DNA of 64,000 bases, taken from positions 50,220-114,219 of the IMG/VR virus record IMGVR_UViG_3300033153_000868; one strand, given 5' to 3'. The DNA is from a virus. Below the pieces are notes generated by a model. The model made no database searches, was not told the origin of the DNA, and saw nothing but the letters and a program-made list of their open reading frames with translations. The position numbers were made by a program, and so were the translations under genes. Shown here in pieces: positions 49,331 through 59,555 of this stretch. The first letter of the stretch is position 1. Each line of letters begins with the position of its first letter.

Positions 49331-49780
49331 CTACCAAGGCAGATCAACAACTAAATTTGTATCAGGTAATAGATCTTTCTTAATTATATTCTGCATTCCT
49401 GTTATATAATCATCCCGTAAATACTTTACTAAAAATGTTTTTACATCATTTTTAGATAATGATTTATAATCTCGTTCTGCTACAACTCCTTCATCAGTAT
49501 CTTTTACAATGTATGATCCGTGTACAGTAACACTCTTTTTTTCATATGTTGATTTTAATGACTTGGGTATTACTAATGAACCTGTATAAGTAAATACTAT
49601 CTCCTTTATTAAAGAATTGCCATCTGTAACTAAAGACTCAATATCAAAATAAAATCTTTGAGATAAGTGCTCTTTAACTACAGGTGCCTCTACTTTTTTA
49701 ATAGTCTTCTTTTTTACTACTTTTTTCTTAGTGGGTTTTTTAATTACTTTTTTGCTTGATGTTTTTTTCTTTTTTGCCAT
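49331..49780 (-). CDS. Lysine-rich basic protein
   Basis: 149 residues, ATG 49780. The first 35 residues are almost entirely Lys, Thr, Ser and Val, as in a histone-tail-like nucleic-acid-binding arm. Residues about 40-149 appear to be a mixed alpha/beta domain (FYFDIESLV, then VVAERDYKSLSKNDVKTFLVKYL). It lies between the collagen-like fibre and the coiled-coil protein. It may be a DNA-condensing or adaptor protein; function unknown. Confidence 0.55.
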   Translation of the reverse strand: MAKKKKTSSKKVIKKPTKKKVVKKKTIKKVEAPVVKEHLSQRFYFDIESLVTDGNSLIKEIVFTYTGSLVIPKSLKSTYEKKSVTVHGSYIVKDTDEGVVAERDYKSLSKNDVKTFLVKYLRDDYITGMQNIIKKDLLPDTNLVVDLPW

Positions 49781-49797
49781 AATAGTTAGTTTAAATA

Positions 49798-52788
49798 TTA
49801 AAATCTAGGGCAGTCTACTGCACTAAAACAAAGAGTTGTTCCATCTTCCAGTCTTATCTGCATAATAGGAAATTTTTGTCCTTCCACAAAAAAGTCCATA
49901 CTGGCAATTGCACTAGTTTTAAAGTCAAGTGAAACTGGAAAACTTGCACCATCTTTTCCGGCTGGCCCTTGCGGCCCTTGTGGTCCAGTTGCTCCTGTAG
50001 CACCTTTTGACCCTGCAGGGCCTTGTATTCCCTGTGGTCCTTGACTTCCCGTTGCACCTGTATTACCAGTAGGTCCTCTAGCACCAGTTGGTCCTTGACT
50101 ACCAGTTGGTCCTTTATCACCTTGTGGACCTTGCGGGCCTTGGCTACCTGTGGCTCCAGCTGCTCCGGTTGCACCTTTAGGTCCAGTAGGACCAGTTGCA
50201 CCCCGTGCTCCATCATTACCATCAGTACCATTAGTTCCTGCCGGTCCTTGAGCACCTGTATTTCCTTTAGCTCCAGCTGGTCCCTGGGCACCAGTAGCAC
50301 CTTGTATACCCTGAATACCTTGAGACCCGGTGTCCCCTTTAGGTCCTTGTAGCCCAGTTGGTGAACCAACCCATTCACCTTTAACATTAATTACATCATT
50401 ACCATTTATTCTAACGTATCCTACATCTGCAACTCCTTTAAGTTTTAAGTTACCTGAAGTAGTTAAAGACATAGCTCCATCAGTATTTGACTGACCTTCA
50501 TATTTCCAAACCCATCCACGGTCTGCGTCATTATTCATTTGAAATACTGTAGCGTAGTCATTCAAATAACCATAGCTTTGACCAGATTGCATTCCTATAC
50601 CATAAGTAGATGAGGTACCCCAAAATCTATATTTACTTGGGTTATCACCTGAATTAGTATAATGATATGTCCCACCATTTGGTCCGGCTGGACCTTGTGA
50701 ACCAGTATCACCTTTTGGACCTTGTGCACCAGTATCCCCCTTTGCTCCGGCTGCACCAGCTGCACCCGCTGGACCTCTTGCTCCAGTATCTCCCTTAGCT
50801 CCTGCGGCTCCCGGATTACCTTGAATACCTTGTAAACCTTGAGGACCTCTGTCTCCAGTGTCACCCTTGGCACCCGCAGCTCCAGCGGCTCCTGCAGGTC
50901 CTCTTGCTCCTGTAGCTCCTGTATCACCTGTATCACCTTTTGCACCAGCTGATCCAGTTAATCCACGTATACCTTGTATACCTTGTGATCCTGTATCTCC
51001 CTTAACACCTTGAATACCTTGAATACCTTGATCACCTTTAGGGCCTTGTGGTCCCGTATTAGTTGGCATTGTTACAGAGTTACCATCACTAATTGTAAGT
51101 GTTTGACCTACTACAGAAAGGGTTTGTTGATCTGCACAAATAGTAACAGTTCTTGATTCTTCATCAACTTCTACATTTGTTCCTTTACAACCTACTAAAG
51201 TTAAAGTATCATTATTGCTACCCGCTTTAATAAGACCTTTACCATTAGTTACGTTTTTAAATATATCTTGAGAAGAACCTCTATCTGTATTTGTAATAGT
51301 TATAGTACCTCCACTAGATGTAGAAGTCATTTCTGATTGTATACCACTACCTTGTGCTATTGTTACTGTTTCACCATTTGTAACAGTTGTACTTTCTGTT
51401 CCGTTTCCTTCTTTAATAGTCCAAGAAGACATATTCCCAACTTGTGAGTTATCTACTTTTGTCCATGTTGTATTAGCAAATACAGCCCAATCACCTATTT
51501 GCCAATCTGTAATACCATTTAAATTTGTACTACCTGCAACAGACACTATATAATAATCTCCTGATGTACCTACATTACTTGCAAGACTTGGTGAATTTGT
51601 ACTAGCGTTCCATGTACCTTCAAATTGTAATACTCCAGTTAAAGCATCATTAATAGCTTTTTGTATTTGAGCACCTGTTGCAAGATTGGAAGACGAAGAA
51701 GTTACAGCAGCAGTTTTTGGTGTTAGTGTTACTGATGTTGTACCAGTCTTAGTTAATGTATTTGTATTTCCAGATGCAACACTTGTTACACCTGAGCTTG
51801 AACTAGTACCTGCACCAATTAATGTTCTAACTTCTGCAGCACTAATTCCTGAATTAAGTGTAGGTGTAGTTCCATTTGAAAGTATTGCTGGTACACCACT
51901 ATCTGTTACTTTTTTAGTATTATTTACAATAGCAGTTGCTTGTGTAGAAGTAATAGTTGTTGTATTACCTGCCATTGCAGTTGTTGCTGTTGTACCAATA
52001 ACTAAGTTGGAAGAACCAGTTCCTGCTCCTATAAGAGATCTTACCTCTGCTGCACTTATCCCTGTATTTAGAGTTGGACTTGTGCCATCAGATAATATTG
52101 CAGGTCTACCAGTATCTGGTAATGTATTAGTAATAGTTATAGTTCCACCACTACTTGTTGATGTCATCTCAGATGTAATACCTACACCCTGAGCAATAGT
52201 AAAAATCTCTCCATTAGATACTTTAGCTGTTTCGGTACCATTACCTTCTTTTATTGTCCAAGAGGTCATAGTTCCTGAACCAGTTCCAGCTCCAATTAAT
52301 GTCCTTACTTCTGCTCCAGTTACTCCGGAGGCTAAAGTTGGTGTACCACCACCACTAAATATACCTGGCTCAGCATAAATAGTAGAACTATTAAATGCAT
52401 TACTTCCATATGTATATGTTTGATTTGTAGCACCACTAACGCTAAATGTAAGTGTGTTACCTGATTTAGTTATGCCATCAAGATAAAAGTTTGAAGCAGA
52501 GGTTAAATATCTACCATCTAAATCTACTGTAAGATCTCCCAGACCTGAACGTGTTAATGTTAGAACTCCATTTGTTGTATTAAAACTTATACCTGATACA
52601 TAGTTATTTGTACCTGTCTGATCATCAATCCATTTTACAGCTGTACCTGTAGTACTAAGAACTTGACCATTAGTACCAGCAGATCCACTACTATCTAATA
52701 TTCTACCACCTGCCCCTAAAGAAACAGTAGTATCTACAGTGTTACCTTCTAAAGATAATAATCTTTGTGAGCCAGTTATTGTTGCCAT
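49798..52788 (-). CDS. Collagen-like tail fibre or adhesin
   Basis: 996 residues, ATG 52788. Two long Gly-X-Y stretches (about 578-700 and 813-948; for example [13 protein letters not shown]) should fold as collagen-like triple helices. They are separated by a globular insert (about 701-812). The N-terminal half is built from repeats: three copies of an AEVR(T/S)LIGAG unit, and two near-identical ~50-residue units starting [11 protein letters not shown]. The C-terminus ends [10 protein letters not shown] with two cysteines. The protein is a trimeric fibre by analogy with collagen-like phage fibres. It shares two modules with the split fibre upstream. Probably host recognition. Confidence 0.8.
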   Translation of the reverse strand: MATITGSQRLLSLEGNTVDTTVSLGAGGRILDSSGSAGTNGQVLSTTGTAVKWIDDQTGTNNYVSGISFNTTNGVLTLTRSGLGDLTVDLDGRYLTSASNFYLDGITKSGNTLTFSVSGATNQTYTYGSNAFNSSTIYAEPGIFSGGGTPTLASGVTGAEVRTLIGAGTGSGTMTSWTIKEGNGTETAKVSNGEIFTIAQGVGITSEMTSTSSGGTITITNTLPDTGRPAILSDGTSPTLNTGISAAEVRSLIGAGTGSSNLVIGTTATTAMAGNTTTITSTQATAIVNNTKKVTDSGVPAILSNGTTPTLNSGISAAEVRTLIGAGTSSSSGVTSVASGNTNTLTKTGTTSVTLTPKTAAVTSSSSNLATGAQIQKAINDALTGVLQFEGTWNASTNSPSLASNVGTSGDYYIVSVAGSTNLNGITDWQIGDWAVFANTTWTKVDNSQVGNMSSWTIKEGNGTESTTVTNGETVTIAQGSGIQSEMTSTSSGGTITITNTDRGSSQDIFKNVTNGKGLIKAGSNNDTLTLVGCKGTNVEVDEESRTVTICADQQTLSVVGQTLTISDGNSVTMPTNTGPQGPKGDQGIQGIQGVKGDTGSQGIQGIRGLTGSAGAKGDTGDTGATGARGPAGAAGAAGAKGDTGDRGPQGLQGIQGNPGAAGAKGDTGARGPAGAAGAAGAKGDTGAQGPKGDTGSQGPAGPNGGTYHYTNSGDNPSKYRFWGTSSTYGIGMQSGQSYGYLNDYATVFQMNNDADRGWVWKYEGQSNTDGAMSLTTSGNLKLKGVADVGYVRINGNDVINVKGEWVGSPTGLQGPKGDTGSQGIQGIQGATGAQGPAGAKGNTGAQGPAGTNGTDGNDGARGATGPTGPKGATGAAGATGSQGPQGPQGDKGPTGSQGPTGARGPTGNTGATGSQGPQGIQGPAGSKGATGATGPQGPQGPAGKDGASFPVSLDFKTSAIASMDFFVEGQKFPIMQIRLEDGTTLCFSAVDCPRF

Positions 52789-52789
52789 A

Positions 52790-54535
52790 TTATTTCTTTT
52801 TTCCTCTTAATTTAAACTTAGTCATTTTTTGTTTAATAGCAGGATCCATTTCTGATGCATACTTAGTTCCACACATCATAAAATCTTCTGAATCACTCAT
52901 CTTATATGCATTTCTAGATATGTCACCTGATGCAGATAATTTTAACAAAAGTTTATTTCCTGGTTTTGAAAACGTATGTTCTCCAGTATCAGTACCGGAA
53001 TATACTTCCCATGTTGCTCCATCATCATTAGACACATAATAACCCAATGTACAACCATTAGGAATAAAATAATCTACTCTATTCCAAAAAACAAAATCAA
53101 CAGAAGCTGAGTTATCTAATATATAAGGTCCATATACTATTTCCCAATTAGGTATAAAATGATTAGCATATTTTGCATCCCATATTCTAAAACCATGTCC
53201 ATCATATCCATAACCCATCTGAATCCACCATTCTACACCGCCTGTAGAATACATTCTAGTAATGTTACATCCATAATCAGCTCTATAAGATCTTCCTCTT
53301 CCACCAGTTGTTGTATCTTCAACAACTGTATCATGTCTACGTAAAGCAACATATCTATCATTATCTTGATCTAAGAATCCTGATATCATAGCTCCACCTC
53401 TATCTGCTGCAGTAGGAATAAAATTAGGATGACCTACCATTCTATCAGTTGGTTTACCACCTTGAGCATCTTGATACTTTACTCCAGCTCTAAATAAAAT
53501 ACCATAGTTATTACCTGGATTAGTAGCACCTTCATATGTAATTTGCAAAACAGTGGCTTTATTACCAGTAAAACATGGAGTCACATCAAGTTTAGTATGT
53601 CTACCAGACGCACCAACCCAAAATATATTAGGTTCATTTATTGGATCGGGTATAAACCATCCTTGTTCATAACCATCATCTCCCTGACCTATATCTCCCA
53701 TATCTACATAAACTGATTTAGGTTTGGCTGTAGATGCATCTAATATTAGAGAAAAGTTTGCATTATGGTAATAAGCATATAATATTCTGTCATTAATTTC
53801 ATCATACATAATCCAACCTCTGTATCCATTTCTATCTACAGGTTCGGAGCCTTCAAACATTATATTTCCTGCTGTGGCATCCATATATAATCTTTCTTCA
53901 ACACCAGTTTTCATGTTTCTACGCATACATCTTTTATAATGTCTTGCATCATAGTCACTTGCATATGCCCATTCTCCTGCTGCACACAAGCCTCCTACAT
54001 AATATAGACCTGTGCTTTCTACATAACCTCCACCAGTATCTTGTGATCCTATATATATTTGAGGATTACTGTGTGTTGGTCTTGGATCTTTAACAAAGGT
54101 TGATCCTCCATTCATAAGACCACTGTAGTCAAATGTAGTATAGCCATTAACATTATAAGTCATAACTACACCTTTCTTGTTTATTTTATCAATACAAATA
54201 GATTGTATATGGTTGTATGTAGATGTTGTATCTCTCCATAAAAAGTTACTGTCAAAAAATAACCTTGTCATAGTACCATCATCATTTAGTCTACGTACAG
54301 CAAAACCATCACCCCAACCAACTGTAAAAAGTAAGTCACCATCTATTTCAAAAGCAGTTGTATAACCAATAAGTCTGTCACCACCATCATATTCACCACT
54401 ACCAGAAGACACAGTAACATTACTCATACCTCTTTTAGTTACAGGTACAATAGCTACTTGCCCACCATAATTATTAGAGGCACATCCTACAATGGATTTT
54501 ATATCACTTTTACTTACGTTAGTTGCTTTAAACAT
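52790..54535 (-). CDS. Putative tail spike or receptor-binding protein, beta-propeller-like
   Basis: 581 residues, ATG 54535, overlapping the preceding small gene by 22 bases. The sequence has repeated strand-turn patterns with Gly/Asp and aromatics (for example [26 protein letters not shown]), fitting a beta-propeller or similar beta fold, with a C-terminal beta domain ([16 protein letters not shown]) and a basic tail. No catalytic motif was identified; a glycan-binding or depolymerase role cannot be decided. It lies between fibre genes, so receptor binding is the best guess. Confidence 0.55.
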   Translation of the reverse strand: MFKATNVSKSDIKSIVGCASNNYGGQVAIVPVTKRGMSNVTVSSGSGEYDGGDRLIGYTTAFEIDGDLLFTVGWGDGFAVRRLNDDGTMTRLFFDSNFLWRDTTSTYNHIQSICIDKINKKGVVMTYNVNGYTTFDYSGLMNGGSTFVKDPRPTHSNPQIYIGSQDTGGGYVESTGLYYVGGLCAAGEWAYASDYDARHYKRCMRRNMKTGVEERLYMDATAGNIMFEGSEPVDRNGYRGWIMYDEINDRILYAYYHNANFSLILDASTAKPKSVYVDMGDIGQGDDGYEQGWFIPDPINEPNIFWVGASGRHTKLDVTPCFTGNKATVLQITYEGATNPGNNYGILFRAGVKYQDAQGGKPTDRMVGHPNFIPTAADRGGAMISGFLDQDNDRYVALRRHDTVVEDTTTGGRGRSYRADYGCNITRMYSTGGVEWWIQMGYGYDGHGFRIWDAKYANHFIPNWEIVYGPYILDNSASVDFVFWNRVDYFIPNGCTLGYYVSNDDGATWEVYSGTDTGEHTFSKPGNKLLLKLSASGDISRNAYKMSDSEDFMMCGTKYASEMDPAIKQKMTKFKLRGKKK

Positions 54536-54696
54536 TCTTGTATTTCAAATTGTAACATTTTAATCATACTATCATTAGAACCTGCTGGAGCTACATTTAC
54601 CATGTTTAACTCTTCAGCCAATGCTTCTTCAAATTCAGCTAGACAATCTAACCAATATTGTCTGTCATCTGTTATTTCAGTTCCTCTTTCTGACAT
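54514..54696 (-). CDS. Small acidic helical protein, possible fibre chaperone
   Basis: 60 residues, ATG 54696, one base after the upstream fibre stop and overlapping the 581-residue gene. The protein is acidic (LAEFEEALAEELN) and probably all helical with a C-terminal EIQECLKQL helix. Small genes wedged between fibre genes often encode assembly helpers, but I recognise no family. It is retained because both junctions are tight. Confidence 0.5.
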   Translation of the reverse strand: MSERGTEITDDRQYWLDCLAEFEEALAEELNMVNVAPAGSNDSMIKMLQFEIQECLKQLT

Positions 54697-54697
54697 C

Positions 54698-56279
54698 TTA
54701 TGTTGTTATTACTTCTACCCAAAACTGGTGAAAATTCCTACTTGCTCCTACACTATGCATATAAGATGAATTCATTCCGCTATAAACCAATGACGCATTA
54801 GATCTTGATAATGCACCTTGAGTTGTTGCTGAATCCATGTATATTTCTATGTGGTCTATAAATCTTGACAAAGGCAAATCATATTGAACATAATATGCAG
54901 AAGGTAATTCTATTACTGACATATTAATAACAGACAACGCACCTGCTGTATAAACTTGACTTACTAATGAAGGACTTGAATATACACCTTCTTTAACGGC
55001 ATATATTCTATATGACATTGTACCACTAGTATTAAATGTAGTATCCACAATAGTCATTGTGCCAGAAAAATCATCTATTGGTACTTGACCTATAATACCA
55101 AAGTCTGCACCATCATCTGATGACCAAACTTGATAGTAATCTATATTATTTGAACTTGATTTACCAAATACAACCTCTATTGTTTGACCAACCACTGAAG
55201 CTGATACATTAGTAGGAGCACCTGGAGCTGCAGGTCTATGATTGCTTATAGCATTATCTACATATGTTTTATTTGTTGCATCTGTACCAGATGAAACTGT
55301 ATCTACCCCTTGTATTCTACCAGTTCCCCCAAGGGTAATATTACCACCAGAAACTGTTATATTATTAGCAAAAGTAGAATTACCACTTGAATCATTTATT
55401 GTTGATGTTTTTCTACCTGCCCAGCTACTACTCCAATTATCAGGGGAATATTCCTGACTCAGCATTTAAATAAACTAACTCACCTGTTTGTCCTGATGCG
55501 TAACTAGATGATTCTCCTGCATTAAGTACAAGTTGTTGACCACCATAAGTTCTTACTTGATTAGTTCTTAATCCATCTGCATTACTAAAATCAGCTCTAC
55601 TTGAAAATGTTTTTACATCACCAATAGTTTGTGCACCTGAAGTTCTTACTACTGTGCTATCTAATTGAATAGTACCTGTACTTGTTATAGTACCTCCTGT
55701 AATACCATTTGTTGTAGCTATAGATGTTACACCTGAGCTTGTAGCATATCTTCCGTCAAGATCAACCGTTACTGCACTAAGACCTGATCTATTAAGTGTT
55801 AATACACCATTACTTGTATCAAAAGATGCAGAACTTAAATAATAGTTTGTTGTTGTATCCTTAGATGTAATCTCAATAGTATCTGTACTTGCATCAGTCT
55901 TTATTGTAATATTACTACCTGCTTTAAATGTAAGTGTATCATTATTATTATCTGCAACAATGTTAGATTGACCAGCTGCTGCAATATTTTTAAATATGTT
56001 TTGAGCTGAACCTCTATCACTATTTGATAAGGTTATTGTACCACTTGATGTTATTGTACCTGTACCAGATAAACCATTAGAACCTGTAACAGTAACTGAA
56101 GTCACAGTCCCTGTTCCTGAACCTGCACCAATATCTGATAAAAGTTGAGCTTTAGTTCTGTACTTCAATCCTGAACCATCCCATACTAATATACCAGTAT
56201 ATGTACTGTTATCATTCGCTATACTAGTTACAGTACATGATCCGTCTATTTCTATTGAAGATAAAAAACTTATAGCCAT
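54698..56279 (-). CDS. Tail fibre encoded in two frames, probable +1 frameshift product
   Basis: Frame one (55440-56279, 279 residues) ends ESGIFP then TGA. Frame two (54698-55465) continues with PDNWSSSWAGRK. A +1 shift at CCC-TGA joins them into a 526-residue protein. The N-terminal part has Gly/Ser/Thr fibre repeats (GNGVLT-like SNGVLTLNRSGL, VDLDGRYATSS). The second part starts with a fibre segment (GGNITLGGTGRIQGVD, NKTYVDNAI), followed by an FN3-like domain (about 350-445) and a C-terminal beta domain. The second frame's own ATG at 55465 overlaps the first gene and would begin in the middle of a fibre motif, so an independent gene is less likely. A sequencing indel in the CCCC run is the alternative. 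Confidence 0.7.
55439..55448 (-). other. Candidate +1 frameshift site TTC-CCC-TGA-T
   Basis: In frame one the codons read TTC CCC TGA. A proline tRNA can slip from CCC to the overlapping CCT, giving GAT AAT TGG next. CCC-UGA is, as I recall, the +1 slippage site of Listeria phage PSA structural genes. Confidence 0.6.
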
Positions 56280-56301
56280 GACATTTTATTCTTTGTTTGC
56301 A

Positions 56302-56311
56302 ATATACATAT
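56302..56311 (-). promoter_or_regulatory. Partial copy of the AT-rich element upstream of the split fibre
   Basis: The minus strand reads ATATGTATAT, sharing TGTATAT with the better copies. It lies 23 bases before ATG 56279, behind the terminator of the 801-residue fibre. Weak candidate. Confidence 0.25.
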
Positions 56312-56312
56312 T

Positions 56313-56361
56313 TTAAAAAAAAGGGGAAACACTAAATTCTAGATTTAAATGCTCCCCCTTT
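56313..56361 (-). terminator. Terminator after the 801-residue fibre
   Basis: AAAGGGG (56320-56326) pairs with CCCCTTT (56355-56361) across a 28-base loop. The A run at 56315-56322 gives T residues on the minus strand. It begins 16 bases after the stop. Confidence 0.65.
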
Positions 56362-56376
56362 AAATTCTACTTTTTA

Positions 56377-58782
56377 TTATCCTACAAGCTGCATTACTAC
56401 TGTAATGTTATTTGCACCTAAATTAGAAGATGCAGTAAATGTTACAGTTCCTGTAGCTGTATTCGCAACAACATCCATAAATACTTGATTTCCTTTAGAA
56501 TCATAAGTTTGAATAATCCAAGGTCCATTAGCTAATCCATGAACACCAGTAGCAATACTAAAGGTGTTTGTAGTAGTTGCTGGATAAGTACCTGTGTATG
56601 ATCTTTTAGATTGAGCACTTGCCAATGTTGCTGGAGTTACATATCTAAATGTATCTGTTCCCGCATCTACTTCAGCTTGTGTTGCTATCTCTGTAACACC
56701 AACTGATCCTGTTGCAGCATTAGGCAATGTTCTTTTACTCATTGATGTAATAACACCATCAGTAACATTAATTTGATCTACAACGTCTACATCACTTGTA
56801 TCAAGATCTGTACTAGTACCAATCTGTTTGTTAAATGTACTTGCTAATTGTGCATCACTAATTCCACCTGCTTTAACAGTAATAAATCCAGTTGCTGTAC
56901 CAGCAAAAGTTGCACTACTAAATCCAGCAACACCTTTTTCAGTTGCTCCATCTGTAGCACCTACTCCTGCAATGTTTTGATCTTGAATAACAATAGCATA
57001 ATCTGAAGCTGGAGGATTAGAACTTGCTGCAATTGCTTGATTAGCATAAATTGTATCTCCAACCTCTACATCTACAGTACTTCCATTAAATGATATAGTA
57101 CCATCTTTAGTAACAACAAAGAAATCCCCGGTTGTTAGTGCAATGTTACTTGCTCCTGCTATTGCTGGTGAGTTTGCTGATGCATCATATCCACCTTGGA
57201 ATACACCAACTCCGGCTACAAGTGCTTGCACTTGCCCTAAGTTAACTGCATCTTTTGATGCTGTACCATTTGCTAAAGTTGTAAGTTTGAAATTTCCAAA
57301 ACTTAAATCAGCAGAAGGTGCATCAAATACAGATAATGAAACTTTACCAAGCGGTTGTTTAACTGTTTCTCCTTTACCACTTGCTGCATCTTGTATTAAT
57401 ATAAGGTCATCAGTCAGTGGAACTTGTGCCATTAATGGAGCATCTTCTATAAGACCAGTTATACCATAATCAACTTCAACTGTACCTGTAGATGTTATTG
57501 TTCCACCTTTAAGACCTGCTCCTGTAGCAACACTTTTTACTGTACCAGTTGTATAAGTACCTAAAGTTAAATCACCAAGTATTACTTGACTTGATGAACC
57601 TGCTCCTGCAATGTTTATTGTACCTGAAGTAGTAATTGGTCCACCTGTAATTGTTAATGCATTACCTGTTTCTGTTATTTCAATACTTGTTACACCTGAA
57701 CCAGAATCATTAACCCACTCTACTACACCTGTTGAAGAAACAGCAAGTCTTTGCCCATTTCCACCAATTGCTAATGTAGCTAATGAATTTGCACCGTCTG
57801 CAAATAATATATCTCCTTTGGTATATGATGCTAATCCTGTACCTCCATTTACTACGTTTAATGTACCAGCTAAAGTAATTGTTCCACTACTTGTAATTGG
57901 ACCACCACTTGTTGTTAAACCAGTAAGTCCACCACTAACATCAACAGAAGTTACAGAACCTGCACCTGCATTAATATAAGTTGCTACTTGAGATAAGTTT
58001 GCAAATTTAGCATTGCTATCTGAATCATCAGAAAATAAAACTTTATCATCCGCAAGTAAAGTAACAGCTGTTCCATCAGCAGCTGCTAATACAACGTTAT
58101 CTGTTCCTGCATAATCTACTGCTAGTGTTCCTGCTGCAGTAATTGCACCACCTGTTAAACCTGCTCCAGATCCTACAGAAGTAACTGTACCATCTTTACC
58201 AAAACCTGGCATTTTATTAAGAGGGGTCTTGTAGATATTATTATCGTCTGCAGCTGAAAACCATAGATAATCTTCTGATTTAATAACTGAATCACCAGCT
58301 GTTAAGATTGCATTATCTACACCGTTATAATCAATATTTACAGTTGGGTTTACAGTTGACGTACCTGTAATACTAATTCCTTTACCTTCACTTACATCTG
58401 TTACTGTACCAACGTATTGATCAGCTGAATTAATAGTGAATGTAGAACCGGCACGTGTTACTGTAGTTGTACCAGAACCTGTATATACTATTGAATCAGT
58501 ACTAGCTGGATTTGAAGCAACTAAATTTAATGTTGCTGTTCCGTTACCAGATCCTGTTGCTGTTAAGTCATAAGTTGTGTTACCATCTGTACCTGTTGTT
58601 ATATCTACCCAAGCAGAACCATCATATAATTTTAGTTTATTTGTACTAGAGTTATAATAGATTTTACCTGCAATTCCTGACGGGTCAGCGCCAAGAGGCT
58701 GAATAATAACATTTTGTATTTGGTTATTATTCAGGTTTAAATTTCCTTGGACATCTAGTCCTGTTAAAAATTGTACTGCCAT
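56377..58782 (-). CDS. Repeat tail fibre protein
   Basis: 801 residues, ATG 58782. The first 470 residues repeat the unit T-V-x-S-V-x-x-G-x-G-L-x-G-G-x-I-T-x-x-G-T-(I/L), a hallmark of phage fibre shafts with beta-helical or beta-solenoid folds. Next come a Thr/Ala/Gly-rich domain (VFQGGYDASANSPAI; DFFVVTKDGTI) and a C-terminal beta domain ending NITVVMQLVG. The N-terminus (VQFLTGLDVQGNLNLNNNQI, then PSGIAGKIYYNSSTNKLKLYD) is a typical attachment or shaft-starting segment. It opens the adhesin cluster and is followed by its own terminator. Host recognition is likely; receptor unknown. Confidence 0.8.
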   Translation of the reverse strand: MAVQFLTGLDVQGNLNLNNNQIQNVIIQPLGADPSGIAGKIYYNSSTNKLKLYDGSAWVDITTGTDGNTTYDLTATGSGNGTATLNLVASNPASTDSIVYTGSGTTTVTRAGSTFTINSADQYVGTVTDVSEGKGISITGTSTVNPTVNIDYNGVDNAILTAGDSVIKSEDYLWFSAADDNNIYKTPLNKMPGFGKDGTVTSVGSGAGLTGGAITAAGTLAVDYAGTDNVVLAAADGTAVTLLADDKVLFSDDSDSNAKFANLSQVATYINAGAGSVTSVDVSGGLTGLTTSGGPITSSGTITLAGTLNVVNGGTGLASYTKGDILFADGANSLATLAIGGNGQRLAVSSTGVVEWVNDSGSGVTSIEITETGNALTITGGPITTSGTINIAGAGSSSQVILGDLTLGTYTTGTVKSVATGAGLKGGTITSTGTVEVDYGITGLIEDAPLMAQVPLTDDLILIQDAASGKGETVKQPLGKVSLSVFDAPSADLSFGNFKLTTLANGTASKDAVNLGQVQALVAGVGVFQGGYDASANSPAIAGASNIALTTGDFFVVTKDGTISFNGSTVDVEVGDTIYANQAIAASSNPPASDYAIVIQDQNIAGVGATDGATEKGVAGFSSATFAGTATGFITVKAGGISDAQLASTFNKQIGTSTDLDTSDVDVVDQINVTDGVITSMSKRTLPNAATGSVGVTEIATQAEVDAGTDTFRYVTPATLASAQSKRSYTGTYPATTTNTFSIATGVHGLANGPWIIQTYDSKGNQVFMDVVANTATGTVTFTASSNLGANNITVVMQLVG

Positions 58783-58816
58783 TTTGTTTTATTTATTTGT
58801 TATTTATTTTAGTTAT

Positions 58817-59359
58817 TTAATTTAAAAAGACGCACCCTGAAAAAGAGGCTGCAAATGTTATTCTTAATTGTTGTGAACTTATATATTCTACATTACCTAC
58901 TACTACTGTATTTCCACTATCTATTACTGTAACAGAAGGATACTCTCCTAAATTATGTGTAACAGTCCAAACAGATGAAGCTACTTCAAAACATTCCGTA
59001 TATGTACCTTGGTCTGCTACTACACCTTCTAAATCAAGAACTGTACAAACACTACTTGGTGTTTCAGGACAACTCATGCTGGCCTTTAAATTTATTTCTG
59101 CTAATGGTTCAACAAATACACCTGGTGTTTCTGTTGCTGCTATAACTTTATTACTAGCTGAATTCTGCCAATCACATAAATCTTTTCTTAATACTGCTAA
59201 TTCCATATCAGTATAACAACAAGCATCTATTCCAAATCTAATAGACTGAAAATTTGCATATACTTGTTTAGCAAAAGTTTGTTCAACTTTTATTCTTTTA
59301 AGTAATGCAAGTTCTTTTGCCTTTTCACTATTAGAGAATGATCTTATTGCTTTACCCAT
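58817..59359 (-). CDS. Small structural protein with C-terminal fibre-type beta module
   Basis: 180 residues, ATG 59359, one base after the zinc-ribbon gene. Residues 1-60 are a helical arm (SEKAKELALLKRIKVEQTF). The last 55 residues (VWTVTHNLGEYPSVTVID then GNVEYISSQQLRITF) are a common phage fibre or baseplate beta module with conserved Trp, His-Asn-Leu-Gly and a terminal strand. It may connect the fibre to the particle. Six cysteines are spread along the chain. Confidence 0.65.
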   Translation of the reverse strand: MGKAIRSFSNSEKAKELALLKRIKVEQTFAKQVYANFQSIRFGIDACCYTDMELAVLRKDLCDWQNSASNKVIAATETPGVFVEPLAEINLKASMSCPETPSSVCTVLDLEGVVADQGTYTECFEVASSVWTVTHNLGEYPSVTVIDSGNTVVVGNVEYISSQQLRITFAASFSGCVFLN

Positions 59360-59360
59360 G

Positions 59361-59540
59361 TTATTTATTTCTTAAATCTTGTATCTGCTGTCTAGCTAAT
59401 TCTCTATTCAAATTACTTGATGTAGAAACATCAGCATCAACTTTTGCTTTACATTGCTTGCATACTATTACTCCATTACCTAATGAAGCTTTTTGACATC
59501 CGCAAGTAAATTGCTTATTACAGTGTGCACAATTTGCCAT
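59361..59540 (-). CDS. 59-residue zinc-ribbon-like protein
   Basis: ATG at 59540, stop at 59361-59363. It encodes six cysteines: CAHC near the start, then CGC, then CKQC (residues 27-30). This is the spacing of a small zinc-binding ribbon or knuckle, followed by a basic and polar helix (LNRELARQQIQDLRN). Genes on both sides abut it (one base to the next gene, 15 bases from the previous one). It is too short for many gene finders. It could bind nucleic acid or stabilise a particle; function unknown. Confidence 0.7.
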   Translation of the reverse strand: MANCAHCNKQFTCGCQKASLGNGVIVCKQCKAKVDADVSTSSNLNRELARQQIQDLRNK

Positions 59541-59555
59541 TTTTTTTTTTTGGTT

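Noticed and set aside
49854-50387. A 177-residue minus-strand frame inside the collagen-like fibre
   Set aside because: It is the alternative frame of Gly-X-Y repeats, which stay open because of their regular codons.
50023-51055. The regular repeats here as a possible CRISPR array or tandem DNA repeat
   Set aside because: The period is nine bases and follows Gly-X-Y codons; there are no spacer/repeat units.
51686-52192. A 168-residue + strand frame rich in Val/Pro
   Set aside because: Shadow of the repetitive N-terminal half of the collagen-like fibre.
54514-54535. The 22-base overlap as a second frameshift site
   Set aside because: The 581-residue gene has its own ATG at 54535, and the upstream gene ends without a slippery codon.
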